Shown: positions 9,841 to 21,489, numbered from the stretch's first letter. The stretch: 64,000 nucleotides of DNA from Methanobrevibacter cuticularis (GCF_001639285.1 NZ_LWMW01000054.1:1-64000); one strand, 5' to 3'. Numbers and translations are program-made. Notes: generated from the sequence alone by a model not told the origin.

Positions 9841-10440
9841 ATGATAGGTAGATGTACCCACGTTGTTGATTGTCGTGAAACAATGGGACTTGGTGAAGGA
9901 GGAGGAATTGCTCAAAGAGGCACTTTTGCAGAGTGTGGAAGCGATGTCTTGGCAGTAGCTATGTCTCCTGGGAGAAGGCATATCACAAAACCTGTTTGTG
10001 AGATAACTTTTGCTCTTCGCGAAGCCAATGTTTTAACTAGCACAATTATTTTAGACGCTGGAGGTGGTGTTCCTTCTGATGCTCCAGGAGCAAGTGGAAG
10101 TTTGTTTGGTTTAAACGATAAAGAAATTGAACAAATGAAACAATTTAAACTTCTTGTTGTGCATTTAGGAGGAGTTAGAAATCACATTATCTACAAAGCA
10201 AGATTAATTTTACGACATGTGAATAGTTCTGCTGTTATTATTTGTGAATACCCTGTTGATTTTGAAGATTTTGCTAAGATTGGTGTTAAAACTTTAAGAG
10301 TCATGCCGATTCATGATGAAATTAAAACCCAAGGTAAAGTAGTTAATATCGTTACCGGTGTTATTAGGGGCGAAACATGTCCCCAAGAAAAATTAGATGA
10401 GATTATTAGAAAAGTTAAGTTAGCATTAGGAGGTGCATGA
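9841..10440 (+). CDS. mcrC: Methyl-coenzyme M reductase I operon protein C
   Basis: 199 aa, starting [20 protein letters not shown], with the family features [13 protein letters not shown] and [14 protein letters not shown]. McrC is linked to ATP-dependent activation of Mcr (component A3a). Its presence between mcrD and mcrG marks this as the type I operon; type II (mrt) operons lack it. The ATG follows mcrD by 3 bp, and its ribosome binding site lies within the end of mcrD. Confidence 0.95.
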   Translation: MIGRCTHVVDCRETMGLGEGGGIAQRGTFAECGSDVLAVAMSPGRRHITKPVCEITFALREANVLTSTIILDAGGGVPSDAPGASGSLFGLNDKEIEQMKQFKLLVVHLGGVRNHIIYKARLILRHVNSSAVIICEYPVDFEDFAKIGVKTLRVMPIHDEIKTQGKVVNIVTGVIRGETCPQEKLDEIIRKVKLALGGA

Positions 10441-10443
10441 TTT

Positions 10444-11193
10444 ATGGCACAATATTATCCAGGAACTTCTCAGATTGCTCAAAACAGAAGAAATTTTTCT
10501 GATCCAGATTATGAGTTAGAAAAATTAAGAGACATATCTGATGAAGGCGTAGTAAAAATATTAGGTCACAGAGCTCCAGGTGAAGAATATAAAAGTGTTC
10601 ACCCACCATTAGATGAAATGGATGAGCCTGATGATATAGTAAGAGAATTAGTAGAGCCTATTGACGGTGCAAAAGCAGGTGACAGAGTAAGATATATTCA
10701 ATTTGTTGACTCTATGTACTTTGCTCCAGCTCAACCTTATTTAAGGTCTAGGTCATACTTAAACAGATATAGAGGAGTCGATGCAGGTACTTTATCTGGA
10801 AGACAAATCATTGAAGCAAGAGAAAGAGACCTCGAAAAGATTTCTAAGGAATTATTAGAAACTGAATACTTTGATACAGCAAGAACTGGTATAAGAGGTA
10901 AATCTGTACACGGTCATTCATTAAGACTTGATGAAGATGGTGTTATGTTTGATATGCTCAGAAGACAAATCTTCAACAAAGCAACTGGTAAAGTTGAAAT
11001 GGTAAAAGATCAAATTGGTAAAGAACTTGATGAACCAGTTGTTCTTGGTGAACCATTAGATGAAGAAACTTTGAAGAAGAAAACCACTATTTATAGAATA
11101 GATGGTGAAGCATACAAAAACGATAAAGATGCTGTAGAAATTTTACACAGAATACACGTCTCTAGATCCGAAGGAGGATTCTGCCCTGAATAG
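10444..11193 (+). CDS. mcrG: Methyl-coenzyme M reductase I, gamma subunit
   Basis: 249 aa, the usual length. The N-terminus MAQYYPGTSQIAQNRRNFSD and the segments LGHRAPGEEYKSVHPPLDE and RIHVSRSEGGFCPE are typical. It contributes to the active-site channel of Mcr. GGAGGTG lies within the end of mcrC just before the start, suggesting translational coupling. Confidence 0.97.
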   Translation: MAQYYPGTSQIAQNRRNFSDPDYELEKLRDISDEGVVKILGHRAPGEEYKSVHPPLDEMDEPDDIVRELVEPIDGAKAGDRVRYIQFVDSMYFAPAQPYLRSRSYLNRYRGVDAGTLSGRQIIEARERDLEKISKELLETEYFDTARTGIRGKSVHGHSLRLDEDGVMFDMLRRQIFNKATGKVEMVKDQIGKELDEPVVLGEPLDEETLKKKTTIYRIDGEAYKNDKDAVEILHRIHVSRSEGGFCPE

Positions 11194-11207
11194 GGAGGTA
11201 GATTAAT

Positions 11208-12863
11208 ATGGCTAATAAAAAGTTTATTGAAGCGTTAAATAAAAAATTCAAAGAGTCTCCTGAAGAAAAAACCACCACTTTTTATAATTTAGGTGGATGG
11301 AAACAATCTGAAAGGAAATCTGAATTTGCTAAAGAAGGTAAAGAAATAGCTACAAAAAGAGGAATTCCTCAATATAATCCAGATGTTGGGTCTCCATTGG
11401 GACAAAGAGCATTAATGCCTTATCAAGTTTCTACAACTGAAACTTTTGTTGAAGGTGATGATTTCCACTTTGTAAACAATGCTGCTATCCAACAGATGTG
11501 GGATGATATTAGAAGAACTGTTATTGTAGGATTAAACACTGCACACACTGTTCTTGAAAAAAGATTAGGAATTGAAGTTACTCCTGAAACAATCACAGAA
11601 TATTTAGAAACTGTTAACCACGCAATGCCTGGTGCAGCTGTTGTACAAGAGCACATGGTTGAAACCAACCCTGCGCTTGTTGCTGACAGTTATGTAAAAA
11701 TATTCACTGGTGATGATGAAGTAGCTGATGAGATTGATTCTGCATTTGTTTTAGATATTAACAAAGAATTTTCAAAAGAACAAGCTGAAGCTTTAAAAGC
11801 TGAAGTTGGTGACAAAATCTGGCAAGTAGTCAGAATTCCTAGTATTGTTGGAAGAGTTTGTGATGGAGGTACTACCTCTCGATGGTCTGCTATGCAAATT
11901 GGTATGTCCATGATTTCTGCATACAATCAATGTGCTGGTGAAGGAGCTACTGGTGATTTCGCTTATGCATCTAAACATGCAGAAGTTATTCACATGGGTA
12001 CTTACTTACCTGTAAGAAGAGCAAGAGCAGAAAATGAGCCTGGTGGAATTCCATTCGGTTACATGGCAGATATTTGTCAATCCTCAAGAGTAAATGAAGA
12101 TGATCCAGTTAGAACTACTTTAGATGTAGTAGCTATGTCTGCTGCACTTTACGATCAAATTTGGTTAGGTTCTTACATGTCTGGTGGTGTTGGATTCACT
12201 CAATATGCGTCCGCTGCATACACTGACAATGTACTTGATGACTTTACTTACTATGGTAAAGAATATGTTGAAGACAAATATGGTGGTTTATGTGAAGCTC
12301 CTAACAACATGGACACTGTCCTTGATGTAGGGTCTGAAGTAACCTTCTATGGATTAGAACAATATGAAGAATATCCTGCCTTACTTGAAACTCAATTTGG
12401 AGGTTCTCAAAGAGCTTCTGTTGTTTCTGCAGCAGCTGGTTGTTCAACTGCTTTTGCTACTGGAAATGCACAAACTGGTTTAAGTGCTTGGTATTTATCC
12501 ATGTACTTACACAAAGAACAACATTCCAGATTAGGATTCTATGGTTACGACTTACAAGATCAATGTGGTGCATCCAATGTATTCTCTATAAGAGCAGACG
12601 AAGGATTACCTGTTGAGATGAGAGGACCAAATTATCCTAATTATGCAATGAATGTGGGACACCAAGGTGAATATGCAGGTATTTCCCAAGCTCCTCATGC
12701 AGCTAGGAAAGATGCATTTGCATTTAACCCATTAATTAAAATTGCATTTGCTGATAAAAACCTAAGTTTCGACTTCAGCCAACCTCGTGCTGAAATTGCA
12801 AAAGGTGCATTAAGAGAATTTATGCCTGATGGTGAAAGATCTCTAATTATACCAGCTAAATAG
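11208..12863 (+). CDS. mcrA: Methyl-coenzyme M reductase I, alpha subunit
   Basis: 551 aa. It carries the catalytic site for the last step of methanogenesis. Residues known from the Methanothermobacter enzyme are all present: Gln147 (nickel axial ligand), His257 and Arg271 (methylated), Tyr333 in [10 protein letters not shown], Gln401 in GGSQR, Gly446 (thioglycine) in GFYGYD and Cys453 in DQCGAS. A one-residue insertion near 359 shifts later numbering by one. The start follows AGGGAGGT. Arg271 is the substrate site of the upstream Mmp10. The stop codon lies inside the terminator stem. Confidence 0.98.
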   Translation: MANKKFIEALNKKFKESPEEKTTTFYNLGGWKQSERKSEFAKEGKEIATKRGIPQYNPDVGSPLGQRALMPYQVSTTETFVEGDDFHFVNNAAIQQMWDDIRRTVIVGLNTAHTVLEKRLGIEVTPETITEYLETVNHAMPGAAVVQEHMVETNPALVADSYVKIFTGDDEVADEIDSAFVLDINKEFSKEQAEALKAEVGDKIWQVVRIPSIVGRVCDGGTTSRWSAMQIGMSMISAYNQCAGEGATGDFAYASKHAEVIHMGTYLPVRRARAENEPGGIPFGYMADICQSSRVNEDDPVRTTLDVVAMSAALYDQIWLGSYMSGGVGFTQYASAAYTDNVLDDFTYYGKEYVEDKYGGLCEAPNNMDTVLDVGSEVTFYGLEQYEEYPALLETQFGGSQRASVVSAAAGCSTAFATGNAQTGLSAWYLSMYLHKEQHSRLGFYGYDLQDQCGASNVFSIRADEGLPVEMRGPNYPNYAMNVGHQGEYAGISQAPHAARKDAFAFNPLIKIAFADKNLSFDFSQPRAEIAKGALREFMPDGERSLIIPAK

Positions 12864-12896
12864 GTGTTAAAACACCTATTATTTTCATTTTTTCGT
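12859..12896 (+). terminator. Terminator of the mcr operon
   Basis: A perfect 10-bp inverted repeat (AATAGGTGTT at 12859-12868, AACACCTATT at 12871-12880) overlaps the mcrA stop codon and is followed by a T-rich run ATTTTCATTTTTTC. Confidence 0.75.
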
Positions 12897-13472
12897 TATA
12901 TTTGATTAGCGAAAATAATATTACTTATAGTTAATTGATATGATAAATTAAGCTAGATTAATATTAATTTGAATTAACTTAATCATTATCCAATTAAAAT
13001 AATTATTTAAACTACTATCAAAACATATATCATAATAATTAGTTATTATAAGTTAGATTATAGAATCAGATATTATATATTAAGTATCATTGGATTATAG
13101 AATCAGATATTAGAATATATTAAGTATCATTAGATAATAGATGGATATCAATTCACAATATTTAATAATATTAATTTAATTAAAGAATTATATGATATAG
13201 ATTGAATTAAATGTAGGTTAATTAGAATATGTAGGTTAATTAGAAATGTGGCTAATTAATAAATAGAGAAATTGAGATGATTAGATTTAAGTAGAATTAT
13301 TAATTGACTTATTAATTGACTAAATAAAAATAATTTAGATAAATTATTAGAGATGAAACTTAATTAGATTTATTAGATATATTATAAATAAATTAATTTA
13401 TTAATTTAAAAAAAAATTAATTAATATTTATTAAATGATCAGTTTAATAAAAACTAAGGAGGAAAAGAAAAT
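12881..13472. repeat. mcr-mtr spacer with 37-bp tandem repeat
   Basis: About 590 bp. GATTATAGAATCAGATATTA begins at 13056 and again at 13093, giving a 37-bp unit in two copies to about 13133. Short TAGGTTAATTAGAA copies follow at 13213-13245. The ribosome binding site AAGGAGG for mtrE is at 13456-13462. The spacer separates mcr and mtr into two transcripts, as the terminator at 12859 also suggests. Confidence 0.6.
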
Positions 13473-14363
13473 ATGGACCCTATAACATTAGGTGTTGTTG
13501 CATTAATGGGTGCAGCTGCGACTATAGCTGGTACTGCAGAGGACTTAGAGTCTGATGTTGGTTCCATGAGTAATCCTAACTCACAAGTTCAGCTAGCTCC
13601 TCAAATGGGACATTTACACCGAATGATAAATAAAGCTATTTCTGGTGAACCAGTTGCTTATGGTACATGGTGTGGTATCGCAGGATCTATTGCATTTGTT
13701 TTGATTTCACCAATGTTTAATTTTCATGTAATGCCTATAATAGGCATAGCTATTGGTGCTGCTGTCGCTGCTTTAATACATACTGCTTATTCAGTAACAG
13801 CGCACATGGGACGGATCGTAAGTCAATCTCAGTTTGAGCAACCTCTATTTATGGATGCTTTGACACAGGCTTTAGGACCTATTGCTGGACATGGTTTTAT
13901 AACTACTTTTTGTATTGTAAGTTTATCTTACTTGATGACTATACCTCTTGGAGGAAATATTGCTTTACATGTATTCCCACTTCCGCTTTTAGCTGTTTTA
14001 TGGGGAATAACTTTAGGAGCTATTGGTTCTTCAACTGGAGATGTTCATTATGGGGCTGAAAGAGAATATCAACAATATCCATTTGGTGGTGGTATTCCTG
14101 TTGCTAATCATGGTGATATAGTAACTAAAGCTGAGATAGGTGCAAGAAATTCAATAGATATTGTTAATTTCTGTGCTAAATTTGGTGGACCTTTGACTGG
14201 TTTTTGTTTTGGTGCTGTTGTATTCCTAAGCTTCTGGATCACTGTTGTATTCGGATTGATTGGTGGATTAATTGCAGGTCTTATTATTGTTATTTTATTA
14301 ATAATAATGAATGAAAGACTTGAAAGCTTTGCCCGAAATAAATTTGGACCATATAAGGAATAA
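13473..14363 (+). CDS. mtrE: Tetrahydromethanopterin S-methyltransferase subunit E
   Basis: 296 aa with about six membrane helices. It starts [20 protein letters not shown] and has the family segment [20 protein letters not shown]. MtrE is one of the core membrane subunits of the Na+-pumping complex that transfers methyl from H4MPT to coenzyme M. It is the first gene of the mtrEDCBAFGH operon. Confidence 0.97.
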   Translation: MDPITLGVVALMGAAATIAGTAEDLESDVGSMSNPNSQVQLAPQMGHLHRMINKAISGEPVAYGTWCGIAGSIAFVLISPMFNFHVMPIIGIAIGAAVAALIHTAYSVTAHMGRIVSQSQFEQPLFMDALTQALGPIAGHGFITTFCIVSLSYLMTIPLGGNIALHVFPLPLLAVLWGITLGAIGSSTGDVHYGAEREYQQYPFGGGIPVANHGDIVTKAEIGARNSIDIVNFCAKFGGPLTGFCFGAVVFLSFWITVVFGLIGGLIAGLIIVILLIIMNERLESFARNKFGPYKE

Positions 14364-14376
14364 GGAGGTTTCATTT

Positions 14377-15080
14377 ATGGATCCGATAACTTTATTAATT
14401 TTAATCATTCTTGGAGGAGTTCTTATTGGTGGAGGAGTACACTTCATACCAGTAGGGGGAGCTCCTGCAGCTATGGCTACAGCTACTGGGGTAGGAACTG
14501 GTACAGCAATGCTTGCAGCAGGTGCTGGATTAACTGGTTTAATTACTGCAGCAGCTATGACTGGTGAACCATGGTATATTATTGCATTAGCTGGAGCAGT
14601 TGGTGCAATGTTGATGATGGGAATCACCATGTTTATTGCAAATATAATTTATGTTTATGGTGTTGGTGTTGTACCTTCTTCTGCTAAAGTAGAAGTAGAT
14701 CCAATAACTGGACGTAATCAGGAAAAATATGTAACTCAAGGTACTGAAGGTCATGGTCTTCCAACCGTTTGTTATGTAAGTGGTATCATTGGAGGTTTAC
14801 TCGGTGGTGCTGGTGGTGGATTAGTTTACTATGGTATTAATGTAGCAATGCTTGAAAGTTCTTTTGTAACTGATCCTGCTATCACTGCAGGTTTAGGTGC
14901 TATTTTAGCTGTTGGTATATTTTTCATCAATTCAGTAGTTGCTTCATATAATATTGGAGGTACTATTGAAGGTTTCCATGATCCTAAATTCAAAAGAATT
15001 GGTACTGGAGTACTTTCTTGTGCACTTGTTTCCCTCTTTTGCGGAATATTCGCAATTATTTTGACTGGAGGTGTTTTATA

Positions 15081-15081
<1 letters not shown>
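14377..15081 (+). CDS. mtrD: Tetrahydromethanopterin S-methyltransferase subunit D
   Basis: 234 aa, multi-helix membrane subunit. The ATG at 14377 was chosen because TAAGGAGG at 14361-14368 precedes it and [14 protein letters not shown] matches the family N-terminus; a longer in-frame extension upstream overlaps mtrE and is unlikely. The stop TAA shares its last base with the ATG of mtrC. Confidence 0.96.
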
Positions 15082-15920
<839 letters not shown>

Positions 15921-15931
15921 GAGGAATAAAA

Positions 15932-16258
15932 ATGGAAATGTTACCGTTAATAAAAATAGTTCCTGAGTACAATTTAACTTTAGATCCTTCTACAGGAATT
16001 ATTGGGGCAGCTCTTGGAAGAGAAGTTTTAGTCCTAACAATGGACGATGTAATTAAGGAAATAGATGTATTAGAGTCTGCAGCTGATGATTTATTGGATT
16101 CTTTAAATCCAAATACCGTTTCTGAAGGAGCTTATCCTGGAAGAGAAGGTGTTTATGCTACTGCAGGTATGTTAACAAATATGGTATATGGATTCGTAAT
16201 AGGATTATTTGTTTTAATTGCAGCTATTCCTCTATTAGCTAGTTTGGGGGTTTTATAG
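15932..16258 (+). CDS. mtrB: Tetrahydromethanopterin S-methyltransferase subunit B
   Basis: 108 aa. A soluble N-terminal part of about 75 residues is followed by one C-terminal membrane helix ([20 protein letters not shown]). AGGAGGAA lies before the start. The stop TAG directly touches the ATG of mtrA. Confidence 0.95.
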   Translation: MEMLPLIKIVPEYNLTLDPSTGIIGAALGREVLVLTMDDVIKEIDVLESAADDLLDSLNPNTVSEGAYPGREGVYATAGMLTNMVYGFVIGLFVLIAAIPLLASLGVL

Positions 16259-16981
16259 ATGGTAGATAAAAAATCACCTGCTGAAGGATGGCCTATAATC
16301 AATGGAGATTATATTGCTGGAGATCCAGAAAGTCCTGTTGCTGTTACAACTTTAGGTTCTCACAATGAAGATGTTCCTGCTAATGCAGGTGCAGCCATTG
16401 CTGGACCATGTAAAACTGAAAATCTTGGTATTGAAAAAGTTGTAGCTAATATAATATCAAATCCTAACATCAGGTTCCTAATATTATGTGGATCTGAAGT
16501 GCAGGGACATATTACAGGTCAAAGTTTCGAAGCATTGCATCAAAATGGTGTGGATCCAGAAAAAAGAAGTATCGTTGGTGCTACTGGAGCTATTCCATAT
16601 GTTGAAAATATTCCTGATGCTGGAATTGAAAGATTCCAACAACAGCTTGAAATTATCAACATGATTGATGTAGAAGATGCTGGTGCAATTGAATCCAAAG
16701 TTAAAGAATGTATTGAAAAAGATCCTGGTGCTTTTGAGGAAGAAGCTTTAGTAATCTCTGTTGATGATAAAGATGAAGAAGAAGACGAAGGTGAAGAAAT
16801 TCGCCCTGTCGCTCCTGAAACTGCTTTAATTGAGGCTAGGATGAGAAATATTCAAACACAAGTGAAAATGGTTGCTGCAGTACAAAGAAACCTTGCTGGT
16901 AATTATGCTGGTAAAGTCCAAGGTATTATGATAGGATTAATTTTCACTTTGGTAATAGGAACTTTATTCATATTTCTTTAA
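16259..16981 (+). CDS. mtrA: Tetrahydromethanopterin S-methyltransferase subunit A (corrinoid protein)
   Basis: 240 aa. The N-terminal domain binds the cobamide that carries the methyl group; His84 in [10 protein letters not shown] is the known cobalt ligand. An acidic linker (residues about 170-185) leads to one C-terminal membrane helix ([18 protein letters not shown]). The corrinoid it needs links it to the cobY, cobS and CobZ-type genes in the same window. Confidence 0.97.
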   Translation: MVDKKSPAEGWPIINGDYIAGDPESPVAVTTLGSHNEDVPANAGAAIAGPCKTENLGIEKVVANIISNPNIRFLILCGSEVQGHITGQSFEALHQNGVDPEKRSIVGATGAIPYVENIPDAGIERFQQQLEIINMIDVEDAGAIESKVKECIEKDPGAFEEEALVISVDDKDEEEDEGEEIRPVAPETALIEARMRNIQTQVKMVAAVQRNLAGNYAGKVQGIMIGLIFTLVIGTLFIFL

Positions 16982-16993
16982 GGAGGTTTTATT

Positions 16994-17194
16994 ATGGTTA
17001 AGTTATCTAATAAACCAAACATCCGAGGCATTAAAAATGTCTCTGGAGATGTAAAATACAGATCTCAATTAATTGGAAGAGAAGGAAGATTGTTCGCAGG
17101 ATTAATTTCAACAAGAATCACTGGAATTGGATTAGGACTAGCTATTGCTTTCGTGTTAGTTGTTTTAATACCATTTTTGGCGAATTTATTCTAA
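16994..17194 (+). CDS. mtrF: Tetrahydromethanopterin S-methyltransferase subunit F
   Basis: 66 aa, with the family N-terminus MVKLSNKPNIRGIKNVSGDV and one C-terminal membrane helix (about residues 44-65). AAGGAGG stands before the start. It resembles the C-terminal part of MtrA in layout, as is known for this subunit. Confidence 0.94.
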   Translation: MVKLSNKPNIRGIKNVSGDVKYRSQLIGREGRLFAGLISTRITGIGLGLAIAFVLVVLIPFLANLF

Positions 17195-17206
17195 GAGGTG
17201 TTATTG

Positions 17207-17446
17207 ATGTCTGATGAAAATACAATACCTCGAATACTTGTCTCTGCTGATGAATACAATAAAACTAATGAAAGATTAGATGATATTGAAGAAAAAGTTG
17301 AATTTACTGTTGGTGAATATTACCAAAGGCTAGGTCAACAATCAGGTAGAGATGTTGGTATTTTATATGGTATAATAATAGGTCTTATTATAATGGTTGT
17401 AGTTATTAAACTAAATATACCATTATTATTATTAGGCTTGCTCTAG
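17207..17446 (+). CDS. mtrG: Tetrahydromethanopterin S-methyltransferase subunit G
   Basis: 79 aa. The ATG at 17207 follows AGAGGTG at 17194-17200, and [19 protein letters not shown] fits the family better than a start 9 bases upstream. A helical N-terminal part is followed by one membrane helix ([20 protein letters not shown]). Confidence 0.94.
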   Translation: MSDENTIPRILVSADEYNKTNERLDDIEEKVEFTVGEYYQRLGQQSGRDVGILYGIIIGLIIMVVVIKLNIPLLLLGLL

Positions 17447-17461
17447 GATGGAGGTTTATAA

Positions 17462-18394
17462 ATGTTTAGGTTTGATAAAGAACAACAAGTATTGGATATA
17501 GCTGGTGTTCAAATTGGGGGCCAGCCAGGAGAATATCCTACTGTTTTAGCAGGTACCATCTTTTATGGTGGACATAATATTATTGAAGATGAAAAAGCAG
17601 GTACATTTAATAAAGATGCTGCAGAAGAAAGAATTAAAACAATGGAAGAGATGATGGACACAACTGGAAACCCTTGTTTAGTACAGGTTTTCGGACAAAC
17701 TGAAGAAGCCCTAGTTAAATATTTAGAGTTTGTCGGTGATATTTCTGATTCCCCTTTCCTTATAGATTCTACCTCTGGAGAAGCAAGGATGGCCGGAGCT
17801 AAATATGCTACTGAAGCTGGTTTAGCTGACAGAGCTATTTATAACTCAATAAACATGGCTGCAGAAGCAGAAGAAATTGCAGCAGTTAAAGAATCTGATC
17901 TAACTGCTTCTATTGTATTAGGTTTCAACCCAATGAACCCAACCGTTGAAGGTAAAATAGGTATGTGGGAAGATGGAGATGGTACTATAGACCAAGGTTT
18001 ATTACAAATGTCTGAAGAATGTGGTATTGATAAACCATTAATGGATACAGCTGTAACTCCTCTTGGTCAAGGTGCAGGAGTAGCTGCAAGAACTTCATTT
18101 GCTGTTAAAAGTAAATGGGGATTGCCTGTAGGTTCTGGTATACATAATGTACCTTCTGCATGGGATTGGTTAAGAACTTATAAGAAAGATCACAAAGAAG
18201 CATGGCCTGTTTGTGATATTGGTTCAAACATTGTTCAACAGATGACTGGAGGAGACTTCGTTCTCTTTGGTCCTATTGAAAATGCTCCATTAGCATTCCC
18301 TGCTTGTGCTATGGCTGATATATTCATAGCTGAAGCTGCTAAAGATATGGGAACTGAACCTGTTGAAAATCATCCAATTAACAATATGCTTTAA
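17462..18394 (+). CDS. mtrH: Tetrahydromethanopterin S-methyltransferase subunit H
   Basis: 310 aa, soluble. MtrH transfers the methyl group from methyl-H4MPT to the cobalt of MtrA and has a TIM-barrel fold. MFRFDKEQQVLDIAGVQIGG and GEYPTVLAGTIFYGGH are typical. GGAGG lies before the start. It is the last gene of the mtr operon. Confidence 0.97.
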   Translation: MFRFDKEQQVLDIAGVQIGGQPGEYPTVLAGTIFYGGHNIIEDEKAGTFNKDAAEERIKTMEEMMDTTGNPCLVQVFGQTEEALVKYLEFVGDISDSPFLIDSTSGEARMAGAKYATEAGLADRAIYNSINMAAEAEEIAAVKESDLTASIVLGFNPMNPTVEGKIGMWEDGDGTIDQGLLQMSEECGIDKPLMDTAVTPLGQGAGVAARTSFAVKSKWGLPVGSGIHNVPSAWDWLRTYKKDHKEAWPVCDIGSNIVQQMTGGDFVLFGPIENAPLAFPACAMADIFIAEAAKDMGTEPVENHPINNML

Positions 18395-18423
18395 TTATAT
18401 TGTTTCATTGGATTAAACCAATT

Positions 18424-18456
18424 GATTAGATGTATTTCATCTAATCTTTTTTATTT
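18424..18456 (+). terminator. Strong terminator of the mtr operon
   Basis: A perfect 9-bp stem (GATTAGATG at 18424-18432, CATCTAATC at 18438-18446) with a 5-base loop is followed by six T and a further T-rich run. It lies 30 bases after the mtrH stop. Confidence 0.85.
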
Positions 18457-18820
18457 TTTATAAATTATTTTAATCTATAGTACATTAATCTATAGTATAT
18501 TGCTAAACTTTTGCAAAGATAACATAATTTGAATATCTTTCAATGCACTCTAGAAATTATTTAAATTTTATTTAAGGGATTTTTAAGAGGTTTTATAAAA
18601 ATTCAAAAATGAGTACATGTTGCAATTTTTGAATAATCTATTAATATTATTTTAATTGATATTCTTTTTTAAATCATCCTTGCATTTTATTTTAAATTTT
18701 TTACTATCATAATCATTATTTTTAAGAATTAGATTTTGGATATAATCACAAATACTAAGACAAACTTATATAATAAGATTAGTTTTATCATTTCCAACAT
18801 TTTAAAAATTTTCTTTGTTG
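18457..18820. other. AT-rich spacer after mtr
   Basis: No gene, RNA or clear repeat is visible in this stretch; it leads into the duplicated TATA segment at 18821. Confidence 0.4.
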
Positions 18821-18888
18821 TTTTTTAATAAGGTTTATATGCTCTATTTATTATTTTTTTAATAAGGTTTATATGCTCTATTTATTAT
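18821..18888 (+). promoter_or_regulatory. Tandemly duplicated 34-bp promoter segment before mmp14
   Basis: TTTTTTAATAAGGTTTATAT and the following bases through TTATT occur twice with a 34-bp period (AATAAGG at 18827 and 18861). Each copy has the TATA-like GTTTATATG (18833 and 18867). The downstream copy predicts a start near 18895, about 50 bases before the mmp14 ATG. Confidence 0.6.
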
Positions 18889-18948
18889 AATTATAATTAA
18901 TTAAGTCATGATAATTTATATTTATAATAAGTATAAGAAGGAAATTGT

Positions 18949-20415
18949 ATGTCTTTTATAAAAAAAATTTTTGGTTTAGGTCCAAAACCTGTAATAGCTG
19001 AAAGTAAATTTAAAACTTTTGAATCATTGCAATCATCTCCATTTGCAGCTAAAACAGCCGGCTCTGGTTATTCTATGAAGCCAGATATATACTATATAAC
19101 TGCTTCTGTGGAGTTAGGTAATACTACTACTAAATGTATTATAGTTGCTACCAATCTCAATACAAGTGAAAGTTATTTAGTGAATAAAACTGTTAAAATG
19201 ACACGGGATATCCGCCCTCCTAAAGAAGGAGAAGAAGTATTTGGAGAAACTGTGTGGGGAATACCTCTTTCTAAAGAATCAGTAGCTGAAATGGTTAGAG
19301 ATACAGTTTTAGAATCCACTTCTGAAGCTCACATTGACATTGAAAAGGATTTAGATTTTGTGGTTCGTTCAACAGGAGTTACTGCAGGATTTGCAACCAC
19401 TGATGAAATTGGAAAGCTTGTAATTGCTTTAGCTAATGGTTGTTTAGATGCAGGAGTACCTCCAAAAAAAATGGCTCCTGCTATGGGATTGGATAATCTT
19501 CCAGATAGGTTAAAGGGCTACACTTTAATTGAGAGTGTAATGTTTGATGGGGCAGTTGTGAGTGTTTTGCCACCTCCTGGGGAAGAAGTAGTAGCTAATG
19601 AGATGGAAGGAGAACTTGTCACTGCTGGGATTAAATTAGGAGCTAAATGGACTACTGTTGATTACAGAAACCCCTGTGTTTCTATAGATTTTGGTTCAAC
19701 ATTAGCAGGCCGTGTTGTTAATGATGATCAACCTTATGCTCACACAGTAGGTAATTTTTTAGGATTGGCTGGTGTAATAGCTGATTCTTTAGTAAGAGGA
19801 ACTTCTAAGGTAGATAAAAAAGGTGGGGCTGCTATTGATATCTATTCAGAAGATATTTTAAAAAAAGCCGATTGGAAAAAAGCTAAAATAAATGCAGAAA
19901 AAGTTCATAAGTTAATTGACATTAGAAAAGTTCCAATGGATTATACAAGATTTGGAACAGTCCCTCTTAATCCACAAGCAGCTGCTAAAGCAGGAACAAC
20001 TCTAATTGGATGTGATGTTGGAGAAAATGGTGATAAAATACCGGATCTTATAGATTTAGGTCAGGAACTTTTTGAAAATGATGGACTAAATACTTTATTT
20101 GGTACATTGGATTATGTAACTGCTTTAATCGTTAAGAGATTATTGGATGTTGCATTTGATGAAAACATCATAACTCAAGGTTCTGCACTAGGAATCACTG
20201 GAAGAGCAGGAATTACAGGTAAAAAACCATCATTAATTTTGGAATATACTAAAGATAATTTTAAAGATTGTGTTTTCGTTTCTGACGGATTAGCCTTAGG
20301 TTCTGCAATTATGGCCCGTTGTATGAACTCAATGGGAACAATAAAGGCTCCTGTTGGAGGAAGACAAGGTGGAAAATGTATTTTAGGATCTAGACGAAAG
20401 TTACAAAAAAAATAG
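18949..20415 (+). CDS. mmp14: Methanogenesis marker protein 14
   Basis: 488 aa. It matches the methanogenesis marker 14 family from memory: SVELGNTTTKCIIVATN near residue 52 and SIDFGSTLAGR in the middle suggest an ASKHA (actin/Hsp70-like) ATPase fold, and GLALGSAIMARCMNS lies near the end. The function is unknown, but the gene is restricted to methanogens. The start has AAGGAAAT nearby. It sits after the mtr operon and 25 bp before cobY, so the two are probably co-transcribed. Confidence 0.82.
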   Translation: MSFIKKIFGLGPKPVIAESKFKTFESLQSSPFAAKTAGSGYSMKPDIYYITASVELGNTTTKCIIVATNLNTSESYLVNKTVKMTRDIRPPKEGEEVFGETVWGIPLSKESVAEMVRDTVLESTSEAHIDIEKDLDFVVRSTGVTAGFATTDEIGKLVIALANGCLDAGVPPKKMAPAMGLDNLPDRLKGYTLIESVMFDGAVVSVLPPPGEEVVANEMEGELVTAGIKLGAKWTTVDYRNPCVSIDFGSTLAGRVVNDDQPYAHTVGNFLGLAGVIADSLVRGTSKVDKKGGAAIDIYSEDILKKADWKKAKINAEKVHKLIDIRKVPMDYTRFGTVPLNPQAAAKAGTTLIGCDVGENGDKIPDLIDLGQELFENDGLNTLFGTLDYVTALIVKRLLDVAFDENIITQGSALGITGRAGITGKKPSLILEYTKDNFKDCVFVSDGLALGSAIMARCMNSMGTIKAPVGGRQGGKCILGSRRKLQKK

Positions 20416-20440
20416 CTATTTTCTCTGGAGTAAATATAGA

Positions 20441-21067
20441 ATGATAACAGCTGTTTTGATGGCAGGTGGACAAGGTAAAAGAATGAAAAGTGATCTTGAA
20501 AAACCACTTTTAAGATTAAAATCTAAGCCATTAATTGATCATGTCTTAGGAAACCTAAAAGATTCTAAATATATTGAAAACATTGTTGTAGCTACAAGTC
20601 CCCATACTCCTAAAACTAAAAAATATGTAGATCAAATAATTTTAAATCCACAAAAGGAGAATAGAATTGAGTGTATTGAAACTTCAGGGGATGGGTATTT
20701 AGAAGATCTCTCATTTTTACTTTCTAAATTTGAAAAAAGGTCAAATACCGACATTTTATTATTTGTAAATTCAGATTTACCTTTTGTATCTTCAGATATT
20801 TTGGATTCTATTATAGAGAAATATTTGAATAATGATAACCCTGCATTGTCTGTTTTAGTACCAATAGCTATTTTTAAAGAATATGGGATCGAACCATCAT
20901 ATATATTTGAAGATCTTGTCCCATCAGGGGTAAATATATTAATTAGTCAAAATATCATACAAAATGAATCTAAATTAATAATTCCTAAAGTAGAATTAGC
21001 TTTAAATATTAACACTGTTGATGATCTTAATTTAGCTATTAAATTGTATGATAAATTCAAAAGATGA
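20441..21067 (+). CDS. cobY: GTP:adenosylcobinamide-phosphate guanylyltransferase
   Basis: 208 aa, the size of archaeal CobY. The nucleotidyltransferase signature LMAGGQGKRMKSDLEKPLL is at residues 6-24; the NSDLPFVSSD segment carries the metal-binding Asp. It makes AdoCbi-GDP for the nucleotide loop of cobamides, replacing bacterial CobU. CobS, which uses this product, is encoded at 57708-58502. MtrA depends on the final cofactor. Confidence 0.88.
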   Translation: MITAVLMAGGQGKRMKSDLEKPLLRLKSKPLIDHVLGNLKDSKYIENIVVATSPHTPKTKKYVDQIILNPQKENRIECIETSGDGYLEDLSFLLSKFEKRSNTDILLFVNSDLPFVSSDILDSIIEKYLNNDNPALSVLVPIAIFKEYGIEPSYIFEDLVPSGVNILISQNIIQNESKLIIPKVELALNINTVDDLNLAIKLYDKFKR

Positions 21068-21222
21068 ATGAATAATTTTTAATTTAATTTTAAATTAGAG
21101 TTGATTAATTTAAATCATATTATTATATTAAATTTAATTATTAAAATAAACCAATTTAACCCTTATAAAAGCTATAAGTATATAAACTACTTAATACATA
21201 ACTCATCTATAGTGGTGAAACA

Positions 21223-21489
21223 ATGGATAATAAAAGTATGCCTAAAAAGGAAGAAAAATTGTGGAGTGAAGTTAAAGGCTACCAAGTAGCTACTAATAAT
21301 GCACGTATTCTTGGAGAGCTTGATGAACTAGTTATCAATGAAAAAACAGGTAAAATTGTTGATATAGCTATTAAAGTTGAAAGTGGACGAAATGTTCATG
21401 TTAAAGGATCTAAAAGAAAAGGTGACTTACTTTTAGTCCCATTTGCGAAAGTTGAAAAAGTTGGAGAATTTATTATAGTTACTGAATAA
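21223..21489 (+). CDS. PRC-barrel domain protein
   Basis: 88 aa. GGTGA lies 10 bases before the ATG. It is a single PRC-barrel: VKGYQVATNNARILGELDEL, then INEKTGKIVDIAIKVE, then LLLVPFAKVEKVGEFIIV. Small archaeal PRC-barrel proteins are thought to act in RNA metabolism or as regulators; some CdpB-type proteins act in cell division. Which role applies here cannot be told. An AT palindrome-rich promoter (CTTATAAAAGCTATAAG) lies upstream at about 21162-21178. Confidence 0.75.
   Translation: MDNKSMPKKEEKLWSEVKGYQVATNNARILGELDELVINEKTGKIVDIAIKVESGRNVHVKGSKRKGDLLLVPFAKVEKVGEFIIVTE

Noticed and set aside
14298-14630. 110-aa minus-strand open frame over mtrE/mtrD
   Set aside because: It overlaps two well-supported genes and has a Pro/Ala/Ile-rich antisense composition.
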